Shown in pieces: positions 58,007-64,000 of a stretch of DNA of 64,000 bases; the stretch's first letter is position 1, and each line of letters starts with the position of its first letter. The notes under the pieces are model-generated. The model did no database searches. It saw only the letters and a list, made by a program, of their open reading frames with translations, and was not told the origin of the DNA. Source of the DNA: Betaproteobacteria bacterium (GTDB lineage: Bacteria; Pseudomonadota; Gammaproteobacteria; Burkholderiales; Casimicrobiaceae); contig JADKEV010000011.1 of the NCBI GenBank assembly GCA_016717855.1, positions 1-64,000 on the forward strand. Direction: 5' to 3'. The translations under genes were made by a program, and so were the position numbers.

Positions 58007-61000
58007 AGCTCGTCCGGCTGCTGCTGCACGCGTTCGGGCCGTTCACCGACAAGACGATCGACTTCGCGGCGCGCCCGGACAACCTGAGCGACCTGCACCT
58101 GATCTATGGCCCGAACGAGGCCGGCAAGTCGTCGGCGTTGCGGGCGATCACCGACCTGCGCTTCGGCATTCCGCTGCGCTCGCCGGACGATTTCATCCAC
58201 CCGATGGCGCAGATGCGCGTCGCCGGCGTCTTCGCCGACGACCACGGCGAACAGGTCGGGCTGGTCCGGCGCAAGGGACGCGGCGCGACGCTGTCACGCT
58301 TCGATGTCGCCACAGGCCTGCCCGATCCGCTGCTGCCGGTGCTGCGCGAACAGGAACTGGCGCTGACCGGCGGCGTGGAGCGCGGCGAGTTCGAGGCGAT
58401 GTTTGGGTTGAACCATGCGCGGCTGCGCGCGGGCGGCGACCTGCTGCTCAAGGGCGAGGGCGAGTTGGGCTCGGCATTGTTCGAGGCCAGCGCCGGCACC
58501 CGCGGCATCGCGAAGATCCTGGCCGAGCTGGACGAGGACGCGAAGAAGCTGTTCAATCCGCACGGCCGCGCGCAGAACGCGACCATCAACGAGGCGCGCC
58601 GGCAACTGGACGAACAGCGCAGCGCGTGGCGGGCGGCGCAAACGCCGCCGCGCGAATGGCAGGCGCTGCATCGCGCGCATGAGGAGGCCAGGGCGGCGTT
58701 GGCGGCGGTCGACGGCGCGATCGAAGTGCTGCGCCGGCGCGGCAACGAGCTGGCCGAATTGCGCACGGTCGAGCCGCTGCTGCGGCAGCACGAGCGGGCG
58801 CTCGCGGATCTCGCCGCGCTCGCCGCCGCGCCCGAACTTCCCGAAAGTGCGCGCGAGGGGCGGCTGGCGGCGGAGCAGGCACAGCGGCAGGCCCGGCAGG
58901 CGCTGCACGATGCGCAACTGGAACTCGATCGCTGCGCGAAGGCGCTCGCCGCGCTGACGATCGAGGCGCCGCTGCTCGAGCATGCCGAGGCGATCGAGCG
59001 GCTGGCGGCCGGCGTCGAAGGGGCCGCGCGCAGCCGGATCGAGGCCGCGCAACAGCGGACGATCGTCGAGCGCATCGACGCCGAGTTGACGGCGGCAGCG
59101 GCGCGGATCGCGGCCGGAGAGGAACTCCGCGCAGTGCTGCACGCGGCGCCGTCGGCGGCCGATCGCGTGGCCCTGAATCAGCACCTGCAAGCGATCGGCC
59201 TGCTCGACGAGCGGCTGGCTAACCAGCGCGAGCGCGCGCGGGAACTGGAGGAGGACTTGCACGCCGATGCAGAGGGCGCACCCGCCGCGCCCGACCCGAC
59301 CGTGCGGCAAGCCGTGGGCGAGGCGCTGCGGGCGGCGCAGGCGCTGGGCGATGTCGCGCGCCGGCGGCGCGACCTCGACCGCCAGATCGGCGATCTCGAG
59401 GGCCGGCTGTTCCAGTTGCTGGCGGACATCGGCGCCGGTTCCGAGCAGGCTTTGCGGCAGGCCCAGCCCTTGCTCGACGCGCAGATCGCCCAGGCCCGGC
59501 AGGCGCTGGCCGAACTCGACGACGCGATGCGCGACGCGCGCGACGAGGATCAGCGGCTCGATCCCCAGCTGGAAGAGCAGCGGATGCGCCAGCGGCAGCT
59601 CGCCGCGGCGGGTGAAGTAGTCACCGCCGAGACCTTGCGCCTGGCCCGCGCGCGGCGCGATGACGGCTGGAACCGGATTCGCCGGGCCTACGTGGAGCGG
59701 GCCGATGGCGCCGCCGCGTCGCCCGCTGCGCCGGACGCCGCGTTCGACCCGCAACGGCCGCTGCCGGACGCGTTCGCCGCCGCGCAGGAAGAAGCCGACC
59801 GGCAGGCGGATCTGTTGCGCGCCGACGCGCAACGGGCGGCCGCGGCCGAGGAATGTTCGACGCGGATCGGACAGATGGTCGCGCGCCGCGGCGAACTGGC
59901 CGCGGTGGTCGCTTCGCTGGCGGCGCGGCGCGCGGACGTGCTCTCCGGCTGGACGGCGAGCCTGGCGCAGGCCCGCCTGCCCGCGCTCGACGCCGACGCG
60001 TTGCGCGAATGGCAGGGGCGGCGCGAGGCTGTGCTCGAGCTGGCCGGGCGCCTGGCGGAGTTGCGCGCCGAGCGCGAGGCGGCGCTGGCCGAAGCGGCCG
60101 CCGCTGCCACTGTACTAGCCAGCGCATTTACCAGCGCATCAACCACTGCATCGACCATCGCACTGTCCGGCCCGCCGGGCGCCGCTGGCCAGGCGCCCGC
60201 CGGGTCGAATGCGGCGGATGCGGCCGTGGCGCTGCCGGCGCTGATCGGTCACGCGCTGCAATGGGAGCAGAAGGCCGCGACCAGCGACGCCGAACACGGC
60301 GCGCGCGCCAAATTGCAGCGCGCGCAGCAAGCCGAGCGGAAGAAGCTCGACGCGCTGATCCAGCAGACCGGGACCGAATTGCAAGGCCACGTGGCGGCGC
60401 TCGCCGCCTGGCACGCGCGGCTGTTCCTGCCGGCCGCGAGCGCGCCGGAGACCGTGCAGGCGCGGCTGGAGGAACTCGATGCGCTCGCCCGGCAGGCCGC
60501 GGCGCTGAACGACGCGCGGCAGGCGCACGGTCATCACCAGGCGGTCGTCGCGGACATCGCGGTCCGCGCCGCGCAACTCGCGGATCTGCTCGGCGAGAAG
60601 GCGCCGGTGGCGATCGACGACTTCGCTGACCGGCTGAAGAAGCGGCTGCTGGAATCGCGCCAGAGCGAGCAGTTGCGCGCCGCGCTGCTCCGCGAGCGAG
60701 ACCGGGCGCAGCAACTGCACAAGCAGGCCGAGGCGGAACTGACGCTTCAGGGCGCAACGGTGGCGCGGCTCTGCGCGGCGGCCGGCGTCGCCACCGCCGA
60801 TCTGCTGCCGGAGAAGGAGGAAGGCGCTGCGGCCAGGCGCCACGCGCAGTCCCGGTTGTCCACTTTGGCGGAGCAACTTGGCCAGGCGTCGGCGCGCCCG
60901 CAAGCTGCGTTGCGCGAGGCGCTGGCGGGCCGCGACGCCGTCGCCATCGAGAGCGAGCGCGAGCGGTGCCGGCTGGAACTGGCGCAGCGCGAAGCGGAGC

Positions 61001-61605
61001 AGGCCGCGGCGCGGCAGGCCGAGGAACAGGCGCGGCGCGCGCTGGAGGCGATCGACACCTCGGACGCCGCCGCCGCCGCGCGGGAGGCGATGGAATCGGC
61101 CGCCGCCCGCTTCCGTGCGGCGATCCGGCCCTGGGCGCGGCTGCGGCTTGCGCACGCGCTGCTGGGCGAGGCGCTGAACCGCTTTCGCGAGCGCGCGCAG
61201 GCGCCGATGGTCACCGCGGCATCGGAATACTTTTCGCTGATGACCGGCGGCCGGTACCGGCGGCTGGTCGCCGACGAGATCGACGGCAAGCCGGTACTGC
61301 GCGCGGAACAAGAGGACGGCGTCCGAAAGAGCGTCGAGGCGATGAGCGACGGCACGGCCGATCAGCTCTACCTGGCGCTGCGCCTGGCGGCGCTCGACTT
61401 GCGCCGCGCTTCGCACCCGCACCTGCCATTGGTGCTCGACGATGTGCTGATCACCGCCGACGACGGGCGCGCCGCGAACATGCTGCGCGCGCTGGCGCGC
61501 TTCGCCGAGGGCGGGCAGGTGCTGATCTTCACGCACCACCGGCATCTGCTCGACGTGGCGCGGGCGGCGCTGGGCGAGCGGGCGTTCGCGGTGCACGAAC
61601 TCTAA
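58003..61605 (+). CDS. YhaN-type SMC/Rad50-like AAA ATPase
   Basis: A 1200-residue protein. The Walker A site is LIYGPNEAGKSS (36-44 core). Two long Ala/Arg/Glu/Leu-rich coiled-coil arms run from about residue 195 to 1050. The C-terminal head has MSDGTADQLYLALRLAA (ABC-type signature region) and LPLVLDDVLITADDGRA (Walker B), then LIFTHHRHL. It lacks a CxxC zinc hook in the middle. It pairs with the upstream nuclease for double-strand-end processing. Very GC- and Ala-rich. Confidence 0.88.
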   Translation: MKLVRLLLHAFGPFTDKTIDFAARPDNLSDLHLIYGPNEAGKSSALRAITDLRFGIPLRSPDDFIHPMAQMRVAGVFADDHGEQVGLVRRKGRGATLSRFDVATGLPDPLLPVLREQELALTGGVERGEFEAMFGLNHARLRAGGDLLLKGEGELGSALFEASAGTRGIAKILAELDEDAKKLFNPHGRAQNATINEARRQLDEQRSAWRAAQTPPREWQALHRAHEEARAALAAVDGAIEVLRRRGNELAELRTVEPLLRQHERALADLAALAAAPELPESAREGRLAAEQAQRQARQALHDAQLELDRCAKALAALTIEAPLLEHAEAIERLAAGVEGAARSRIEAAQQRTIVERIDAELTAAAARIAAGEELRAVLHAAPSAADRVALNQHLQAIGLLDERLANQRERARELEEDLHADAEGAPAAPDPTVRQAVGEALRAAQALGDVARRRRDLDRQIGDLEGRLFQLLADIGAGSEQALRQAQPLLDAQIAQARQALAELDDAMRDARDEDQRLDPQLEEQRMRQRQLAAAGEVVTAETLRLARARRDDGWNRIRRAYVERADGAAASPAAPDAAFDPQRPLPDAFAAAQEEADRQADLLRADAQRAAAAEECSTRIGQMVARRGELAAVVASLAARRADVLSGWTASLAQARLPALDADALREWQGRREAVLELAGRLAELRAEREAALAEAAAAATVLASAFTSASTTASTIALSGPPGAAGQAPAGSNAADAAVALPALIGHALQWEQKAATSDAEHGARAKLQRAQQAERKKLDALIQQTGTELQGHVAALAAWHARLFLPAASAPETVQARLEELDALARQAAALNDARQAHGHHQAVVADIAVRAAQLADLLGEKAPVAIDDFADRLKKRLLESRQSEQLRAALLRERDRAQQLHKQAEAELTLQGATVARLCAAAGVATADLLPEKEEGAAARRHAQSRLSTLAEQLGQASARPQAALREALAGRDAVAIESERERCRLELAQREAEQAAARQAEEQARRALEAIDTSDAAAAAREAMESAAARFRAAIRPWARLRLAHALLGEALNRFRERAQAPMVTAASEYFSLMTGGRYRRLVADEIDGKPVLRAEQEDGVRKSVEAMSDGTADQLYLALRLAALDLRRASHPHLPLVLDDVLITADDGRAANMLRALARFAEGGQVLIFTHHRHLLDVARAALGERAFAVHEL

Positions 61606-61652
61606 CTTCAGGCCCGGCGCCGCCGGTTTTCAACGCAACAGGGGAAAAAGAC

Positions 61653-61994
61653 ATGATCTACAAAGGCAGCTGTCACTGCGGCAACGCTTTCGAAGTCGAC
61701 GGCGAACTCACCGGCGCCATGGCCTGCAACTGTTCCATCTGCTCGCGCAAGGGCGCGCTGATGTGGTTCGTGCCGCGCGACAAGCTGCGCGTAACTTCGG
61801 AAATCGACGTCGGCACGTACACCTTCAACAAGCATGTGATCCAGCATCACTTCTGCCGGAAGTGCGGGATGCATCCGTATGGCGAAGGCGTCGACCCGAA
61901 GGGCAACCGGATGGCGGCGATCAATATCCGCTGTCTCGAAGGCATCGATCTGGCCGCTATCCCGGTCCAGAATTTCGATGGCCGGTCGCTGTGA
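61653..61994 (+). CDS. GFA (glutathione-dependent formaldehyde-activating-like) family protein
   Basis: A 113-residue zinc-binding Mss4-like fold. Cysteines in GSCHCG, CNCSICSRKG and FCRKCGMHPYG match the GFA pattern of two zinc sites. The founding member was proposed to speed the formaldehyde-glutathione reaction, but most homologues have no proven activity. Homology begins at the ATG 61653, which has AGGGGAAAAAGAC upstream. It stands alone between yhaN and the SDR genes. Confidence 0.87.
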   Translation: MIYKGSCHCGNAFEVDGELTGAMACNCSICSRKGALMWFVPRDKLRVTSEIDVGTYTFNKHVIQHHFCRKCGMHPYGEGVDPKGNRMAAINIRCLEGIDLAAIPVQNFDGRSL

Positions 61995-62125
61995 TGGCAG
62001 CGCTGGTCCGCGTTCGCGCAACTCATCCGGCCCGGCTATCGACAACGAGGCCTGTTTCACGCTATGCTTTCGGTCAGGTGGTCTGACCAATTCCTGGTCC
62101 CGCTTCACTCTTCCCCAAGCAATTC

Positions 62126-62890
62126 ATGCCCAATCAGATCGATCTCGCCGGCCGGACCGGCATCATCACCGGTGGCGCGCGCGGCATCGGACTGGCGATC
62201 GCGGAGCGTTACCTGGCCTCGGGCGCCCGCGTTGCGCTGTGGGATGCGGACGCGACGGCGCTCGCCAACGCTCACGACAAGCTGGCGGCGAACGCGGGAC
62301 GTGAGCGGATCGTCACCTGCCGCGCCGACGTCACCAGCCAGCCATCGGTCGAGGCGGCGTTCGCGGCGACGCTGCAGGCGTTCGGCAAGGTCGACATCCT
62401 GGTCAACAACGCCGGCATCACCGGACCGAACGTGAAGACCTGGGAGTATTCGGCCGCGGATTTCCGCAAGGTCATCGACGTCAACCTGGCCGGCGTGTTC
62501 ATCGGCTGCAAGGTCGTCACCCCGCACCTGATCGCCAATGGCTATGGGCGAATCGTCAACGTCGCCTCGGTCGCAGGCAAGGAAGGCAATCCCAATGCGC
62601 CCGCGTACAGCGCTTCGAAGGCCGGCGTGATCGGCCTGACCAAGTCGCTGGGCAAGGAATTGGCGAAGACCGGCGTGCTGTGCAACTGCATCACGCCCGC
62701 CGCGGCCAAGACCGACATCTTCGACCAGATGACGCCGGAGTTCATCGCCTTCATGCTCTCCAAGATCCCGATGGGCCGCTTCGTCGAGGTCGGGGAGATC
62801 GCCGCGCTGGTCGCGTGGCTGTCCTCGGAAGAATGCTCGTTCACCACGGCCGGGGTATTCGACATCACCGGCGGCCGTTCAACCTACTGA
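62126..62890 (+). CDS. Short-chain dehydrogenase/reductase (SDR), copy 1
   Basis: A 254-residue classical SDR. TGGARGIGLAIAERYL is the NAD(P) motif, Asp41 of LWDAD favours NAD, NNAGITGPN and the catalytic Ser-Tyr-Lys (VASVAG, YSASKAG) are intact. Closest known groups are sugar dehydrogenases and 3-ketoacyl reductase-like enzymes. The next gene is a near-duplicate, seven bases downstream. Substrate unknown; a sugar or sugar acid is plausible. Confidence 0.88.
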   Translation: MPNQIDLAGRTGIITGGARGIGLAIAERYLASGARVALWDADATALANAHDKLAANAGRERIVTCRADVTSQPSVEAAFAATLQAFGKVDILVNNAGITGPNVKTWEYSAADFRKVIDVNLAGVFIGCKVVTPHLIANGYGRIVNVASVAGKEGNPNAPAYSASKAGVIGLTKSLGKELAKTGVLCNCITPAAAKTDIFDQMTPEFIAFMLSKIPMGRFVEVGEIAALVAWLSSEECSFTTAGVFDITGGRSTY

Positions 62891-62897
62891 ACCGACG

Positions 62898-63650
62898 ATG
62901 AACAAGATCGATCTGAATGGACGGGTGGCCATCGTCACCGGCGGGGCGCGGGGCATCGGGCGCGCGATCGTGGAACGCTTCCTCGCCTCGGGGGCGAAGG
63001 TCGCGATCTGGGACGCCGATGCCGCGCGCACGCAGCGCACGCTGGGCGAACTCGCGGCGGGCGCCGCGGTGATCGGCTGCGACGCCGACATCACCAGCGA
63101 GGACTCGCTGCGCGCCGCGCTGGCGGCGACGATCAAGGCGTTCGGGAAAGCCGACATCCTGATCAACAACGCGGGGATCGGCGGGCCGAACACGACAACG
63201 TGGGAGTATCCGACCGAGGAGTTCCGCCGCGTGGTCGAGGTCGACCTGGTCGGCGTGTTCCTGGGCTGCAAGGTGGTGGTCCCGCACCTGATCGACAACA
63301 AGTACGGCCGCATCGTCAACGTCGCGTCGGTCGCCGGCAAGGAAGGCAATCCGAACGCGCCGGCGTACAGCGCGGCCAAGGCCGGCGTCATCGGCCTGAC
63401 CAAGTCGCTGGGCAAGGAACTCGCGAAGACCGGCGTGCTGTGCAATTGCATCACCCCCGCCGTCGCGCTGACCGAGATCCTGGCGCAAGGGTCGGAGGAG
63501 CACAAGCAATACATGCTGTCCAAGATTCCGATGGGGCGCTTCCTGGAAGTCGACGAAATCGCAGCGATGGTGGCGTGGCTGTCGTCGGAAGATTGCTCGT
63601 TCACCACCGGCGCGATCATCGACATCACCGGCGGCCGGGCGACGTATTAG
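62898..63650 (+). CDS. Short-chain dehydrogenase/reductase (SDR), copy 2
   Basis: A 250-residue SDR, tandem paralogue of the previous gene, with TGGARGIGRAIVERFL, WDADAAR (NAD preference), NNAGIGGPN and YSAAKAG with catalytic Tyr and Lys. A block of about 50 residues around the active site is almost identical between the copies. The N-terminal third and the substrate loop (TPAVALTEILAQGSEEH versus TPAAAKTDIFDQMTPEF) differ, suggesting duplication and divergence of specificity. Confidence 0.88.
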   Translation: MNKIDLNGRVAIVTGGARGIGRAIVERFLASGAKVAIWDADAARTQRTLGELAAGAAVIGCDADITSEDSLRAALAATIKAFGKADILINNAGIGGPNTTTWEYPTEEFRRVVEVDLVGVFLGCKVVVPHLIDNKYGRIVNVASVAGKEGNPNAPAYSAAKAGVIGLTKSLGKELAKTGVLCNCITPAVALTEILAQGSEEHKQYMLSKIPMGRFLEVDEIAAMVAWLSSEDCSFTTGAIIDITGGRATY

Positions 63651-63652
63651 CT

Positions 63653-63674
63653 CCCTCGCCCCGCTTGCGGGAGG
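63653..63674. repeat. CCCTCGCCCCGC/GCGGGAGG palindrome fused to the other repeat family
   Basis: A short copy of the pyrimidine-rich palindrome directly after the SDR copy 2 stop codon. Its right arm runs straight into the GATGGGT element starting at 63671. Both repeat families also lie close together at 17292-17386. Confidence 0.65.
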
Positions 63675-63776
63675 ATGGGTGGAGCGGCGATACCCAGGCG
63701 GGGATATGACAGCCCGCCCCGCGAGAACGGTGCGATTCGACGATGATGGGTATCGCTGCGCTCCACCCATCCTACG
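63671..63776. repeat. Inverted pair of GATGGGT/ACCCATC palindromes
   Basis: A shortened plus-orientation copy (63671-63697, lacking two central bases) and a full minus-orientation copy (63745-63776) lie between two SDR genes that are transcribed in the same direction. Either the pair is transcribed within one operon or it separates two units. Confidence 0.85.
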
Positions 63777-63813
63777 AAAGCAGACAATACGAAAGCAGAC
63801 AACGAGGAGCAAC

Positions 63814-64000
63814 ATGGCAGGAAGACTGCAAGGCAAGACCACGATGATCACCGCCGCGGGCGCGGGCATCGGCCGGGCGACGGCGATCGCGTTCGCGAAC
63901 GAAGGCGCGACGGTGTACGCGACCGACGTCAACGACAAGCTGTTCGCCGACTATCCGAAGCTGCCCGGCCTGCACACGGCAAGGCTCGACGTCCTCGACG
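63814..64000 (+). CDS. SDR family oxidoreductase, N-terminal part (cut by the window end)
   Basis: 62 codons are visible, starting MAGRLQGKTTMITAAGAGIG with the Rossmann motif AAGAGIGRATAIAFA and ATDVND, whose Asp indicates NAD preference. ACGAGGAGCAAC precedes the ATG at 63814. The first residues resemble 3-hydroxybutyrate-dehydrogenase type 2 (DHRS6-like) and 2-keto-3-deoxy-L-fuconate dehydrogenase-like SDRs. It is a third SDR in the cluster but not a close copy of the other two. Confidence 0.85.
   Translation, partial: MAGRLQGKTTMITAAGAGIGRATAIAFANEGATVYATDVNDKLFADYPKLPGLHTARLDVLD

Noticed and set aside
1..64000. CRISPR arrays, tRNA or rRNA genes, and insertion sequences
   Set aside because: No regularly spaced direct repeats, no tRNA- or rRNA-like sequences and no transposase-like frames were seen by eye. 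The dispersed palindromes are short and irregularly spaced.

Overview
The window is GC-rich and densely coded. Overlapping ATGA or TTGA stop/start junctions are common. It looks like a betaproteobacterial chromosome, probably Burkholderiales. Supporting this are three Bug/TctC-type periplasmic binding proteins without visible TctAB permeases, an argH gene divergent from an AlgZ/AlgR-type two-component pair, a cyanide-insensitive bd oxidase with a DUF2474 subunit, and a dispersed intergenic palindrome family (core GATGGGT...ACCCATC). The order-level assignment is an inference from gene content.

Layout. 0-4.3 kb: end of a HigBA toxin-antitoxin pair, an FMN-dependent alpha-hydroxy-acid oxidase, a small SET-domain protein and a Rep/UvrD helicase. 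4.5-13 kb: housekeeping genes (apaH, a PlsC-like acyltransferase, a PfkB kinase, a LytTR regulator with its LytS-type kinase, argH, a beta-hydroxyacid dehydrogenase, a PCuAC copper chaperone, holA). 13-20 kb: an orphan encapsulated-ferritin-type protein, rsmE with a GNAT and an alpha/beta hydrolase, a GST, a VOC protein, a MetY-type sulfhydrylase, a Phd-PIN module that appears to be transcribed leaderless, and a haloacid dehalogenase. 20.3-29.1 kb: one leftward, translationally coupled catabolic operon (amidohydrolase-like, NDP-forming acyl-CoA synthetase, HyuA, HyuB, two Bug proteins). 29-36.3 kb: an MgtE_N-CorA fusion, a DUF2934 protein, a secreted esterase-like/DUF5648 protein, gene remnants, and cydAB-DUF2474. 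36.5-45.3 kb: a frameshifted thiolase, a Bug protein/SpeE-like/phosphotransferase operon, a thioredoxin, an LLM oxidoreductase, a deleted GMC-oxidoreductase relic, an HPF-like protein, small proteins and PolX. 45.3-53.7 kb: a sugar-acid cluster (SnoaL-like, UxaA-type dehydratase, TRAP DctPQM, L-idonate-type dehydrogenase, FadR-type regulator, divergent glucarate-type enolase) with a visible palindromic operator. 56.7-64 kb: a YhaO/YhaN nuclease-ATPase pair, a GFA protein and three SDR genes, the last cut by the window edge.

The most unusual stretch is the accessory island at 53.7-56.6 kb. It holds an MntA-HepT toxin-antitoxin pair, a DUF5648 relic, a gene cassette encoding an excalibur protein followed by a textbook integron attC site (55346-55447, with complementary R and L boxes and an extra base in L''), a second cassette whose gene is interrupted by an in-frame amber codon, and DUF4160/DUF2442 remains. 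No integrase is in the window, so this looks like a small integrase-less attC cluster. Other notable points are the metal-ligand-free amidohydrolase in the hydantoinase operon, the ferritin-like protein without encapsulin or a cargo peptide, the CorA with GMS in place of GMN, and repeats that supply the stop codons or C-termini of neighbouring genes.
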